DNA of 64,000 nt from Sulfurospirillum sp. UBA2217 (lineage in GTDB: Bacteria; Campylobacterota; Campylobacteria; Campylobacterales; Sulfurospirillaceae), in contig DCUJ01000012.1 of the NCBI GenBank assembly GCA_002328495.1, forward strand, positions 401,567 through 465,566. Reading direction: 5' to 3'. The notes under the pieces were generated by a model. That model made no database searches and was not told where the DNA came from. It worked only from the letters and a program-made list of their open reading frames with translations. A program made the position numbers and the translations under genes. Every line of letters starts with the position of its first letter. Position 1 is the stretch's first letter. Below are positions 23,185-32,249 of the stretch, piece after piece.

Positions 23185-24567
23185 TTAACTATTTTCCCCT
23201 TTATCACTGCGTTTGTCCGAAGATGTCTCAACCATAGCATTGAGGCTCTTTTTGAGTTTTTGAAGCATTTTATTCACATGGATGAGATTTTCAGCCGATT
23301 GGATGGCGATGTCTTCGGTAGCATTGATGTTTTTGTCAAACTTCTTTTTTTCACTCTCATCAATGCCCATCCCCTCAATCGTATCTTCTACCTCTTCGGC
23401 GAGTTGTTGGAGTTGAGAGATGGCATTTTCTGCTTTTTTCAACGCTTCTTCGGAGTCTTTCATAGCACTGTTGACTTTATGAACAAACAACGAAATGTGC
23501 GAAGAGGCCTCTTTGAGTTCATCTTCACTGTTTTCCTGTAAGACAACTCCTTGTTGTGAAAAAGAACTTAAATCACCACTGGCAAGCTCTTTGGCTTTTT
23601 GCACGAAGCTCTCCACATGCTCGATAATCTCCTTAGAAATCACAAAGGCATACAAAATAATCACAAGACCTATCATCAGTGCCATGTATTGAAATTTGAT
23701 GAAAAAGTCATTTTTATCTTCGCTGTGTTCGGTATAAAGCCACACGGCCTCATCCATAGCATTGAGCAACTGGATATTTTTTTCATGAATGTAGGACATA
23801 TGTTTATTAATTTCCCCCTCAATGCGCAGCACGTTGCCCAAGTAATGTTCAAAATCTTCCCAATACCGATTGGTTTCTTGCACAATTTTGAAAACCTCTG
23901 GGCTACTTTTAACACTGGGGTCATTTAAAAAATTTTTCATTGTCTCTTCGTACAGTGCCTTTGCATCGGAGAACATCAAAAAGTCTTGTGCATTGGCAGT
24001 GCGTAAGTAACGACCCGCATACAGTCCCATGCGCTGGGAAAGCATACGTTGCCTTCCCGAATCGTCAATGTGCACCCCATCAAGATTGGCTTCAACCATT
24101 TTTTTTACCACGACATCGGAAAGAAAGAGGAGTTTTTCAGTACGCTGTGTCAACACTTCGATATCAGGTCGTACTTTTTCTATGGCACTTTTGAGGGCTT
24201 CTATCTCTTCACGAAAGGGCTTCCAAATGTCCATAACCTCTTCCAGTTTGGAGAGGATTTTGACATTTTGTGGGGGATAAATACCTTTAACATCGTTACC
24301 ATACAGCAAATCTTTGAGGTTATTTTCAAACAAATCAACCGCGGAACCCAACTCTCTAAAGTCATTTTCATGGCGATGAATGATGTAAAAAATCTCTTTA
24401 CTCATTTTTTGAGAAAGCATGCGCTCTTTGCCTGCAATGTTGATGATGAGCGAGTCTTTTTGACTCATTTGATTCATCATCACCGTTAAAACAATCACAC
24501 ACACAATCACCAAAGACAAAAGGCCTCCAGCAAGTTTCATTTTGGCACTCATGGCGGTTGGTTTCAT
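23185..24567 (-). CDS. PilJ/NarX-like membrane sensor with no output domain
   Basis: 460 residues. N-terminal transmembrane helix (about 14-32), two PilJ-type sensing repeats each with a P-box-like core (AGKERMLSQKM near 41 and SGRQRMLSQRMG near 167), a second helix (about 290-312), a HAMP-like stretch (AKELASGDLSSF) and a long coiled coil. In NarX, NarQ and PilJ this core lies in the ligand-sensing helix, and in NarX it binds nitrate/nitrite. No kinase, GGDEF or methyl-accepting domain follows. ATG overlaps the Crp/Fnr stop (ATGA), tying it to that regulator and the nrf operon upstream. A nitrate/nitrite sensor working by protein contact is my inference. Confidence 0.75.
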   Translation of the reverse strand: MKPTAMSAKMKLAGGLLSLVIVCVIVLTVMMNQMSQKDSLIINIAGKERMLSQKMSKEIFYIIHRHENDFRELGSAVDLFENNLKDLLYGNDVKGIYPPQNVKILSKLEEVMDIWKPFREEIEALKSAIEKVRPDIEVLTQRTEKLLFLSDVVVKKMVEANLDGVHIDDSGRQRMLSQRMGLYAGRYLRTANAQDFLMFSDAKALYEETMKNFLNDPSVKSSPEVFKIVQETNRYWEDFEHYLGNVLRIEGEINKHMSYIHEKNIQLLNAMDEAVWLYTEHSEDKNDFFIKFQYMALMIGLVIILYAFVISKEIIEHVESFVQKAKELASGDLSSFSQQGVVLQENSEDELKEASSHISLFVHKVNSAMKDSEEALKKAENAISQLQQLAEEVEDTIEGMGIDESEKKKFDKNINATEDIAIQSAENLIHVNKMLQKLKKSLNAMVETSSDKRSDKGENS

Positions 24568-25226
24568 TCGTATATCTCTCTTAATTCTTTTTCATTTAAA
24601 ATGACTACGGCATTTTTTTCAATGGCTATTGTAGCATTTCTCGTGAGTTTGTTTAAAATGCGCGAAAGCGTTTCGGGTTGAATGTGAAGCATATAGGCGA
24701 TTTCATGTTTTTTGATGCGATTAAACGTGAATAAATCGTGCACCAGCATGTGTGCCACTTTTGCGGTTCCATCGAAAACAACGTCTCTGGAGATAATACA
24801 CTGCATCTGTTGTATCATCTTAAAAGACTCTTCCAAAATACGTGTCATCAGCGCAGGATTCGAATAAATCATCTCACGAAACGGCGTACTTTGAATGGAG
24901 AGAATTTTACTGTCTTCCAAAAATTCAGCATTGGCATAACAGCTGATAAAAAAGCTATCGATGAGTTTAGAGACATTGAAAATCAAAGAGTTAGAATAGA
25001 GTTTGTACAAAAAGATTTCATTATCAAAACGGTCTACTTTATAAAATTTAACCGAGCCTTCAATGATGTAATAAATCGAATCTTTGGTATCTTTTTCATA
25101 AAATAAAACATCGCCCTCTTTGTGGGAACGAAGCGAACAAAAAGAGGCAATACGCTCTATATCCTCTCTATCAAGACCTTCAAAAAGGGGCAATGAGGCA
25201 ATGAGGCTTATAGGTTCGCTGGACAT
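24564..25226 (-). CDS. Crp/Fnr-family regulator downstream of nrfHAIJ
   Basis: 220 residues: cyclic-nucleotide-binding-like beta roll (about 10-130), dimer helix, and a winged helix with recognition helix QPETLSRILNKL near 185. The E-x-x-S-R pattern matches FNR rather than CRP, predicting TTGA-N6-TCAA targets like those upstream of napA and nrfH. No N-terminal Cys cluster for an FNR-type 4Fe-4S centre is present, so the signal is not oxygen via Fe-S; Campylobacterota NssR-type regulators also lack it. AAGGAAG precedes the ATG, nine bases after the nrfJ stop, so it may be read through from nrf. Confidence 0.85.
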   Translation of the reverse strand: MSSEPISLIASLPLFEGLDREDIERIASFCSLRSHKEGDVLFYEKDTKDSIYYIIEGSVKFYKVDRFDNEIFLYKLYSNSLIFNVSKLIDSFFISCYANAEFLEDSKILSIQSTPFREMIYSNPALMTRILEESFKMIQQMQCIISRDVVFDGTAKVAHMLVHDLFTFNRIKKHEIAYMLHIQPETLSRILNKLTRNATIAIEKNAVVILNEKELREIYE

Positions 25227-25235
25227 TCGCTTCCT

Positions 25236-25895
25236 TTATTGTATAAATGAGGCATTTTCAACAATGATGGGATACCTATAACCCGACCCAAAGTTTTTAT
25301 CGACACTGGCAACCCCACGTGCGGTCACAATGTCACCCACTTTTGGAAGCTCTTTCGAGGTAAATACAATCCGTCCTACCTCATCACCCTCCCCTGTACC
25401 GTCTTGAATATGCACCCAATTTCGCTCTAAAATATCGGGAGAAACCTTCACCACTTTACCACGAATTGCCACAGTTTTATCTTTAAGACTGGCGCGTTTT
25501 TCCAAAACTTCTTGGACACTAAGCGTTCCTTTTTGCCAATAAGGAGACGCTTTCACCACCTCATTGATTAGTGCCAAATTTCCAACTTCTGGGGTAGAAG
25601 TTCGGGTTTGAAGCTTGGAAGCAAAAATGAGATCTTCGAATGTGCGTCCCAAACTTTTACTCTCAAAATTCTGTGCACGCATCTCTTCGGTAAAACGAAC
25701 TTCTGTCCCTTTTTCAATAGCAACCCCCTCAAGTGCTGCCCAATACCGTTTTTTAAAACTGTCTTCTATCTGCAAATAGGTATAGCCACCGCCATGTGCT
25801 ACCTCAACGACAACGCCTGTGAACACATCGCCTTTTGTGGCAAAAAGTGAACCAGCGCATAGGGCTGAAGCCACCATTATGGGTATTATTTTCAT
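25236..25895 (-). CDS. nrfJ: NrfJ-like periplasmic OB-fold protein
   Basis: 219 residues with a signal peptide (about 1-19). Two OB-fold-like halves: an N-terminal barrel (about 20-75, GGGYTYLQIEDSFKKRYWAAL) and a C-terminal nucleic-acid-binding-type OB fold (about 120-215: DKTVAIRGKVVKVSPDI, WVHIQDGTG, GDIVTARGVASVDKNFGSGYRYP). Position after nrfI matches nrfJ of the Wolinella nrfHAIJ operon, whose function is not settled. It overlaps nrfI by 4 bases. The symbol rests on position and general pattern. Confidence 0.65.
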   Translation of the reverse strand: MKIIPIMVASALCAGSLFATKGDVFTGVVVEVAHGGGYTYLQIEDSFKKRYWAALEGVAIEKGTEVRFTEEMRAQNFESKSLGRTFEDLIFASKLQTRTSTPEVGNLALINEVVKASPYWQKGTLSVQEVLEKRASLKDKTVAIRGKVVKVSPDILERNWVHIQDGTGEGDEVGRIVFTSKELPKVGDIVTARGVASVDKNFGSGYRYPIIVENASFIQ

Positions 25896-28267
25896 ATTTC
25901 TTCCTTTAAATGTTTGTTTTTATACGAAAGCACAATCAAACTAACTACAAGGGCTGAAGCGACATACACCCAAGTAGGAACAGGCACGGGATCTCCTGTG
26001 GCATACGAATGCATGCCTGCTAAGTAAAAGTTAACCCCAAAATAGGTCATCAAAATCGATGCAAACCCTAAAATAGAAAGGACTGCAAACAGATACCGTG
26101 AATACCACTTTGGAATCAGCCTTACATGTAAGATGATGGTATAAACAATAATCGAGATATATGCCCACGTCTCCTTAGGATCCCACCCCCAATAACGCCC
26201 CCACGACTCATTCGCCCAAATGCCTCCCAAAAAGTTCCCTATGACCAAAAGCGTGAGACCCACAATGAGGCTCACTTCATTCATAACACTTAGCTGTTTA
26301 ATCGCTTGAATGCTTTGGGGGGTAAGCTTACATGTAAAGACTATCAGCGTAAAAAATCCAAGCGCACATCCCAACGCTAAAAAGCCATAACTCGCCGTAA
26401 TCACAGAGACATGCACCAAAAGCCAAAATGATTTTAATACAGGGACAAGATTGGTAATCTCAGGGTCAATGCTCCCCAAGTGTGCCACAAACATAAAAAT
26501 GGCAGCCATTACGGTAGAGCCTGCAAGGGCAAACACGGAAGAGCGCAAAAAAACCATACTAAAGAGTAAACACGACCATGCAATATAGATGATGGACTCA
26601 TACGTATCGCTCATGGGGGCATGACCACTCACGTACCAGCGAAGTAAGAGTGCGAAGGTGTGAATGCTAAACAAAAATGCCACCGCGTAAAAGAGAGGTT
26701 TTTTGGCTTTGTCCACGCCGCTATTGTGTCTAAACACCTGTACAAAGGCAAGCCCTAAAAGTAATACCCCCAAAAGAAGGTACGCGGGTGTTAAGCGCTC
26801 AAACAATCGTGCTTGATTAAAAAAAAGTTCTGCTCTTACCCGTTTGGAACTTGGCATAATTGAAGCCCCATGAGCTTGCGCAAAGGTTTCAAATGCCTTT
26901 ACATGTAAAGATGCTTTAGAGTAGTCGCGAGCAAACAGAGCCTCGATAAAGGCTTGGGCACTCTGTTTTAAAACATCACTTCCTTCACTTTGAAGCTTTT
27001 CAAACATCTCGGGAAATCCTAACCACGTATGGTTTGCATCCTTTGGCAATGGAAAAATCTTAAACAGTGTGCCATAATAGGTCATAAACGCAATGCTCAA
27101 ACGCTCATCCACCTTAATCACATCGTTCTCATACGTCCCACGTTCGCTGGGACGCTTCATCAAGGCGTGTTGCACTTCCGTTTCCAATTTATAACGACTT
27201 CCTTCAAAAAAATCTTCAAACGACGCCAATGTTTGCCCAGCTTCCAAGCCTAAAAAAACCCTCAATTTTGGCGTTTTGGTCTGAATCATGGGCAATTTTT
27301 TCCACACTTTTGGGTGTGAGAGCATCCCTAGCATCACTTGTGTTGGGCTCATCTGTAAAAGCGTGCTTTGCCCACTAAGCTTATACAACACTTCCTTACT
27401 CAAACTATCAAAAGGCTTCATGCGACCCATACGTGATTGCACGACCAATGCGCCAAAGTGTTCACTCACCAACACAGAATTTTCACGGTGTTCTTTCAAA
27501 TAGGTTTCCACATACTCACTCTGAGAAAACAAAGGCGTTTGCATACAGAGCAAAAACAGTAAGCCAAACGTCCCATTTTTAAGCTGAGCGCTCAAGATTC
27601 GAAAGCGTGATTTTGAATCAAAAAAATTAAGAATCAGCCCTAAAAATAAAAGCGCATACCCCACATACGTCACTTCCACCCCTGGGTCTTTGGTAACGGA
27701 GAGAATGGTTCCTTTTTCATCAGGGTCGTAAAAGGTTTGAAAAAATTTATACCCTTTATAACTCAGCGTATTGTTCATAGAAATAACATCTTCAAACGAT
27801 GAATTGCCATCAACAATGCGCACCCAGCTTGCATACTCAAAGGGCGAGTTGGAACCGTAATAACGCGTCAGCTCAAACGCTTTTAAATGCACGCTAAAAG
27901 GCAAAGGTATTTCTTTGTTTTTATCTGCGGAAAAAATCGTCGTGGCACTTCCATTTTCACGTACTTTCATCACCCCATCCACACCCAAATAGCGTGTCAG
28001 CCCTGAGCCAATTAAAATCAAGATAAACGCGATGTGAAAAGCAAATCGGCTTACATGTAAGACCATGTTTGTGCGGTAGACAACGGCCATAATATTAAGA
28101 GCAGTGAGAATTAAGAGTGTTTCATACCACAGGGCATTGTAGACATAAAAACGCGCGGTTGCTGTGCCAAAATCATTTTCAACAAACGTTGCAATGGCAG
28201 CACCAAGAGAGAGCAAAAAAAGGAGCATAAGGGTTGTTTTATACGATGCTATCAGTTTAAACAACAC
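25892..28267 (-). CDS. nrfI: NrfI, fused ResB-CcsA cytochrome c heme lyase
   Basis: 791 residues from GTG 28267 with GGAGG six bases upstream. N-terminal ResB-like part with membrane helices and a large periplasmic region (about 1-480), then a CcsA part with the tryptophan-rich heme-handling motif WGWDPKETWAYI near 700 and flanking histidines. In Wolinella, NrfI is needed to attach heme to the CxxCK site of NrfA, and an nrfA with CxxCK lies directly upstream. Four TTACATGTAA copies lie inside the frame. A GC-rich hairpin separates it from nrfA. Confidence 0.9.
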   Translation of the reverse strand: MLFKLIASYKTTLMLLFLLSLGAAIATFVENDFGTATARFYVYNALWYETLLILTALNIMAVVYRTNMVLHVSRFAFHIAFILILIGSGLTRYLGVDGVMKVRENGSATTIFSADKNKEIPLPFSVHLKAFELTRYYGSNSPFEYASWVRIVDGNSSFEDVISMNNTLSYKGYKFFQTFYDPDEKGTILSVTKDPGVEVTYVGYALLFLGLILNFFDSKSRFRILSAQLKNGTFGLLFLLCMQTPLFSQSEYVETYLKEHRENSVLVSEHFGALVVQSRMGRMKPFDSLSKEVLYKLSGQSTLLQMSPTQVMLGMLSHPKVWKKLPMIQTKTPKLRVFLGLEAGQTLASFEDFFEGSRYKLETEVQHALMKRPSERGTYENDVIKVDERLSIAFMTYYGTLFKIFPLPKDANHTWLGFPEMFEKLQSEGSDVLKQSAQAFIEALFARDYSKASLHVKAFETFAQAHGASIMPSSKRVRAELFFNQARLFERLTPAYLLLGVLLLGLAFVQVFRHNSGVDKAKKPLFYAVAFLFSIHTFALLLRWYVSGHAPMSDTYESIIYIAWSCLLFSMVFLRSSVFALAGSTVMAAIFMFVAHLGSIDPEITNLVPVLKSFWLLVHVSVITASYGFLALGCALGFFTLIVFTCKLTPQSIQAIKQLSVMNEVSLIVGLTLLVIGNFLGGIWANESWGRYWGWDPKETWAYISIIVYTIILHVRLIPKWYSRYLFAVLSILGFASILMTYFGVNFYLAGMHSYATGDPVPVPTWVYVASALVVSLIVLSYKNKHLKEEI

Positions 28268-28289
28268 ACCTATCCTCCATGTAAAAGCA

Positions 28290-28307
28290 AAGGGGGGAAT
28301 CCCCCTT
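28290..28307 (-). terminator. GC-rich hairpin between nrfA and nrfI (attenuator)
   Basis: AAGGGGG at 28290-28296 pairs with CCCCCTT at 28301-28307, loop GAAT. On the minus strand it follows the nrfA stop and is trailed by TTTGCTTTTAC. It looks like a partial terminator that would give abundant nrfHA message and less of the biogenesis genes downstream. Confidence 0.55.
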
Positions 28308-28318
28308 AGTGCTAAAAT

Positions 28319-29863
28319 TTATTTTTTATTCCAAGATGATTTGCCATCGTTGATGGTGTCGACATCTTTGTAGAGTTCTGGATTGGCTCTGCCTTTGGCT
28401 TTTGCCTCTTTTTTCCACTCTTGCTCTAGCGTTTGTTTAAACTTCATCTTCTCCGCTGAAAGGGCTGCCATATCGACTTTAGCCAATTTTTGCGCTTTTT
28501 CTTTCGTGTCAAAATCGGGAGCGATGTAGTCTATCGCGCCGTATTTGGCAAGAACTTTAACGAGTTTGATACGGGCTTTTTGAGCATCTTCACTCGCAGC
28601 TGCTAGTAAACGAAGGGTCTCTTCTGGTGCATGGAAGTAGTTACCATGGGCCGCAATCGCCATGTCACCTTTGAACTGTCCGTGACGAATTAACGTACGA
28701 ATCTCTTTAAGTTCAGCATCACTAGCACCCAGTTCTATCGCCTTACCTGTTTCAAGGTGTGCTTTGGCAAGGTTATCGAAGGCAATTTTATTGAGGAACT
28801 CTTTACGCTCGTATTTTTGATGAACGATGCCTTTGAGTTTCGCTTCACTTTCTCTGTGACAATTCATACACGTTCTATCCATCGCATTGAGTGGGTTTTC
28901 AAGCACTTGATGGTCCGAATACTTGACTGAGCCTTCTTGGGTGTATGGCATATGACAATCCGCACATGCAACCCCTTTTTGCCCATGGATACCTGCTTTA
29001 AAGAACTCAAAATCAGGATGCTGCGCTTTGAGCATGGGTGTTTTTGAAATGTTGTGTACCCAATCGCTAAAGTTTACATCATCATAATACGTAATCATAC
29101 CTTCAACACCAGCATTGCCATCTTTGCCAATGCCATTATGCCATGGATAGGTTACAACGGCAGCGGTTTTATCGACACCTTTGGCATCTTTCCAAGGCGT
29201 TGGCTTGAAGTAATACTCTACGTGACACTGCGCGCACACGAGTGAACGTTTTTCTTGATGGGTTGATTCTTCAAACGTTTTCATGCCCGCTACTTGAAGA
29301 CCATGGTTTAACTGAGGTACACTGGCACGAAGTTGTGCGGTTTTGTCGTCATGACAGTTAGCACATCCGATGGAGTTCACCACTTGTGAGCCATACTTTG
29401 CCCATTTACCTGTAAAATACTCCAACTCACCATCTTCTTCAATCAAACGAGGAACATCGGGAGATTTACATGTCCAACACGCCGTTGGCAATGGACCTGT
29501 TTTAGCATCCACAGGAGCACCGGTTCGAAGCGAGTTGATGTTATCTTGTAACGCATAGTAATGCCCACGTGGTGAGTTATAATCTTTTGAAAACGCATAA
29601 CCACCCCACACGACGGCAAGGGCTGGATCTTTAGCGAGCATGTCAGTAAAGGTGTCGTATTCTTTGGTTTTTTTCCAAGAATCAAATTGACGTGGGTAGT
29701 ATTTTGCCCACTCTTCACTTTTTTCTTTTCCAGGAATTCCCGCCTCACTTGGAGCTTTGTTAAGCTCAACGCGTTGTTTCTCTTTTTCATTGATACTGGC
29801 GGCCATAAGTGCCATAGCACCAATGGCAACCAATGAACCAATAAGTAATAATTTAAACTTCAT
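28319..29863 (-). CDS. nrfA: NrfA, pentaheme cytochrome c nitrite reductase
   Basis: 514 residues with a signal peptide. Five heme sites: the catalytic CxxCK (ACWTCKSPD near 115) and four CxxCH (GCANCH, CAQCH, CADCH, CMNCH). It reduces nitrite to ammonium with six electrons in the periplasm, fed by NrfH. GGAGAGG precedes the ATG, and the nrfH stop is 12 bases upstream. Completes nitrate ammonification with Nap. Confidence 0.97.
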   Translation of the reverse strand: MKFKLLLIGSLVAIGAMALMAASINEKEKQRVELNKAPSEAGIPGKEKSEEWAKYYPRQFDSWKKTKEYDTFTDMLAKDPALAVVWGGYAFSKDYNSPRGHYYALQDNINSLRTGAPVDAKTGPLPTACWTCKSPDVPRLIEEDGELEYFTGKWAKYGSQVVNSIGCANCHDDKTAQLRASVPQLNHGLQVAGMKTFEESTHQEKRSLVCAQCHVEYYFKPTPWKDAKGVDKTAAVVTYPWHNGIGKDGNAGVEGMITYYDDVNFSDWVHNISKTPMLKAQHPDFEFFKAGIHGQKGVACADCHMPYTQEGSVKYSDHQVLENPLNAMDRTCMNCHRESEAKLKGIVHQKYERKEFLNKIAFDNLAKAHLETGKAIELGASDAELKEIRTLIRHGQFKGDMAIAAHGNYFHAPEETLRLLAAASEDAQKARIKLVKVLAKYGAIDYIAPDFDTKEKAQKLAKVDMAALSAEKMKFKQTLEQEWKKEAKAKGRANPELYKDVDTINDGKSSWNKK

Positions 29864-29874
29864 TTCCTCTCCTT

Positions 29875-30408
29875 TTACTTAACTTCTTTGACGCCAAGGG
29901 CATTGGGTGTACTCGAAAGGCCTCTGACTTTACCGTGTGGTACTTCTTTATGACACTCCCAACAACGTCTGCCCGTTGCGACACTTGGGTCATCATAATT
30001 GTGGTATTGATCACTGTTGTTTACCATACCCGATGTTAAACTTTTGTGACACGAAATACAATTATCCTGCACTCTTTTCGCTCCATCGTCACTGATTTTG
30101 ATAGCATTGGCATACGTATTGAACGTAAAAGCAACGGTATGGTTGTACCCATCTTTTGCTTTCGCGATGTACTTGTTGACCATGTTATCCCGTGGCAAGT
30201 GACAATCGACGCAGTTGGCCCTTTGCGCATGTGAGCTGTGCTGCCATGTCGCATACTGCGTGTTCATGACGTGACAGTTGATGCACGCTTTTGGGTCACT
30301 GGAGAGATACGACAAGGCTTTTGAGATGTTCACCACATACGCAAAAACGCCTATGGCTACCACAAAAACGAACAGTGCCGCATATTTTAGGAATTTACTA
30401 TTTTTCAC
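29875..30408 (-). CDS. nrfH: NrfH, membrane tetraheme quinol dehydrogenase
   Basis: 177 residues from GTG 30408 (an ATG two bases upstream is out of frame and stops at once); AAGGAGG precedes it. One N-terminal membrane anchor (about 9-29) and four CxxCH sites (CINCHVMN, CVDCH, CISCH, CWECH). NapC/NirT family; it takes electrons from menaquinol and delivers them to NrfA. First gene of the nrf operon. Confidence 0.95.
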   Translation of the reverse strand: MKNSKFLKYAALFVFVVAIGVFAYVVNISKALSYLSSDPKACINCHVMNTQYATWQHSSHAQRANCVDCHLPRDNMVNKYIAKAKDGYNHTVAFTFNTYANAIKISDDGAKRVQDNCISCHKSLTSGMVNNSDQYHNYDDPSVATGRRCWECHKEVPHGKVRGLSSTPNALGVKEVK

Positions 30409-30534
30409 ATTCCCTCCTTAAAATTTCTTTGTCATTTAGCACGCTAAACGACGACTCGAAACACACCAAGACTGAACAACCCTCCTATTATTAATTTTTC
30501 TTTAATTCATTAATATAAGTCGAATTTAGGTCTA

Positions 30535-30576
30535 ATTGTATAAAGAATGGAAGGAAAAAACCTTGACTTGCATCAA
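30535..30576 (-). promoter_or_regulatory. nrf promoter with FNR-like site at class II distance
   Basis: TTGACTTGCATCAA at 30563-30576 differs from the FNR consensus TTGAT-N4-ATCAA at one half-site base. On the minus strand TACAAT at 30535-30540 is a good -10, placing the site centre about 41-42 bp before the start of transcription, the standard class II activation distance. This leaves an nrfH leader of about 120 bases. The remaining 30409-30534 gap is AT-rich with no further feature. Confidence 0.65.
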
Positions 30577-30628
30577 GAGATGAGTGTTTAAAAACTTCTG
30601 CTACACTGCGCTAAACAAAGGAGAGCCC

Positions 30629-31447
30629 ATGCCAACGTCCTTGACCGCTTTACTTTACGGCACTGCTTGGAAAAAAGAGACCACCGCACATTGTGTTGAA
30701 ATGGCTATATCACAAGGATTTAGAGGCATCGACACCGCGTGCCAACCCAAACACTACAATGAAGCAGGTGTGGGCATGGGGCTTGCAAAAGCGTACGAAA
30801 AGGGTCTTAAAAGAGAAGAGCTTTTTATCCAAACCAAATTCACACCCCTTGGCGGTCAAGACCCCAAAAACATTCCTTACGACCCACGAGAGAGCATCGA
30901 AAAGCAAATCGCAACTTCGTGTGCCCTCTCGCAAAAAAATCTACAAACGACGTATCTTGATTCGTATGTATTGCATTCGCCTATTTTCCCTTACACGGAA
31001 CTTTTGCGTGCGTACAAGGCGATGGAGACATTGCATGAAAAAGGAGATGTTTTGCATTTGGGCATCAGTAATTGTTACGACCTAGCCCTTTTAAGCCAAA
31101 TCTATCGCGACACTCGCATCAAACCCTCTTTCGTGCAAAATCGTTTTTACGCCGACACAGGCTACGACACAGAGCTTCGCGCATGGTGCATCCAACACCA
31201 CATCGCCTACCAAGGCTGCTGGACACTCACCGCCAACCCCCACATACTCGAAAGTCACCCCATGCGTTTACTGGCACAAAAATACGCCAAAACAGAAGCC
31301 CAACTCTTCTACCGCTTCCTTACATGTAAAGGCATCACCCCGCTCATTGGTTCAACATCGCCAAAGCATTTAGAAGAAGATCTGGCTATCTTTGATTTTG
31401 AATTACACAAAGATGACATTGAGAAGATTGATAGGCTTTTAATGTGA
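30629..31447 (+). CDS. Aldo/keto reductase family protein
   Basis: 272 residues from ATG 30629 with AAAGGAG upstream; a longer frame to 30584 would run into the FNR-like site region. TIM-barrel AKR pattern: GFRGIDTACQPKHYNEAGVG (Asp/Tyr catalytic region), ELFIQTKF with the catalytic Lys, YLDSYVLHSP with the His, HLGISNCY, and a C-terminal TPLIGSTSPKHLEEDL. It should reduce aldehydes or ketones with NADPH; substrate unknown. Divergent from nrf, so it may share control. One TTACATGTAA near its end reads Thr-Cys-Lys. Confidence 0.85.
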   Translation: MPTSLTALLYGTAWKKETTAHCVEMAISQGFRGIDTACQPKHYNEAGVGMGLAKAYEKGLKREELFIQTKFTPLGGQDPKNIPYDPRESIEKQIATSCALSQKNLQTTYLDSYVLHSPIFPYTELLRAYKAMETLHEKGDVLHLGISNCYDLALLSQIYRDTRIKPSFVQNRFYADTGYDTELRAWCIQHHIAYQGCWTLTANPHILESHPMRLLAQKYAKTEAQLFYRFLTCKGITPLIGSTSPKHLEEDLAIFDFELHKDDIEKIDRLLM

Positions 31448-31449
31448 TG

Positions 31450-31524
31450 TGGAGCGGGTGACGGGACTCGAACCCGCGACTTTCAGCTTGGGAAGCTAAC
31501 ACTCTACCACTGAGCTACACCCGC
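31450..31524 (-). tRNA. tRNA-Gly (CCC)
   Basis: On the minus strand a 75-base cloverleaf: acceptor GCGGGTG/CACCCGC, D-arm with AGCTCAGTGGTAGAGT, anticodon stem TTAGC/GCTGA with loop TTCCCAA (anticodon CCC, reading GGG), T-arm GGGTTCGAGTCCC, discriminator T and an encoded CCA at 31450-31452. It lies two bases after the aldo/keto reductase stop, convergent. Confidence 0.95.
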
Positions 31525-31546
31525 ATAGGAGAAACAAAGAGTGACA

Positions 31547-32185
31547 TTATAGCATAGCTAAAAGCACTTCTTTGTCTAAAATGCTTAACTGGTGTTTGTC
31601 GTCTTGTTCGATATAGCCTGAGGATTTAAATTTTCCAAGTGTCCGTGAAAGTGTTTCAGGCGTGAGGTTTAGGACGGAAGCAATTTGTGTATTTTTAAGG
31701 CTCGCAAAAAGTTCGCTGTTTTCTAAAATAAATTTAGCCACTTTCGCCTCTGCGGTTAAAATCACCTCTTTTTGGATGATTTCAATGAGGATTTTGTGCT
31801 TTGCAATCAGTGATTTGATGATTTCCATTGAGATTTCGGGGTTTTTAAAGAAATCTTTTTCAAGTGCTGCGTAGTCAATCCTTAAAACCTCACTATTACT
31901 TGTAAATTCAGCCGTAGCAGGATAAGGAATATTTTCAAAATGCGCCAGTTCCGCCACCAAACCACCAGGGTAAAACTGATGCAAGAAAATCTGCTGACCT
32001 TTGTGGTTGGTCTTATACACTTTCAGCGTGCCTTGAAGAAGAACATAAAGATACTTTGGTTCATCGCCTTCGTAAAATAATATCTCTTTAGCATTATACT
32101 TTTTAATGGCCGAAATTTTTTTCAGCTTTTCAAGTTGGGTTTCACTCAATTTTGCAAAACAGGGAATATTTTTAATTCTATCCAT
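31547..32185 (-). CDS. Second Crp/Fnr-family regulator
   Basis: 212 residues: beta-roll effector domain (about 15-120), dimerisation helix, winged helix with recognition helix TPETLSRTLGKF near 173. The recognition residues E-T-L-S-R are the same as in the regulator at 24564, so both should read FNR-like sites. Only one Cys (C9), so no Fe-S cluster. AAAGGATG precedes the ATG. Overall identity to the other regulator looks low outside the helix. Probably another control on nitrate/nitrite respiration or nitrosative stress; inference. Confidence 0.83.
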   Translation of the reverse strand: MDRIKNIPCFAKLSETQLEKLKKISAIKKYNAKEILFYEGDEPKYLYVLLQGTLKVYKTNHKGQQIFLHQFYPGGLVAELAHFENIPYPATAEFTSNSEVLRIDYAALEKDFFKNPEISMEIIKSLIAKHKILIEIIQKEVILTAEAKVAKFILENSELFASLKNTQIASVLNLTPETLSRTLGKFKSSGYIEQDDKHQLSILDKEVLLAML

Positions 32186-32249
32186 TGCATCATCCTTTAG
32201 AAGCGTAATGGTAGCAAAAAATCTTTACATGTAAGGCAATACATCCCAT

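Noticed and set aside
28051..28288. Every near-match such as CCATGTAAAAG (28278) or GCATGTAAAA (3068) as palindrome copies
   Set aside because: Only exact TTACATGTAA was counted; near-matches occur by chance in AT-rich sequence.
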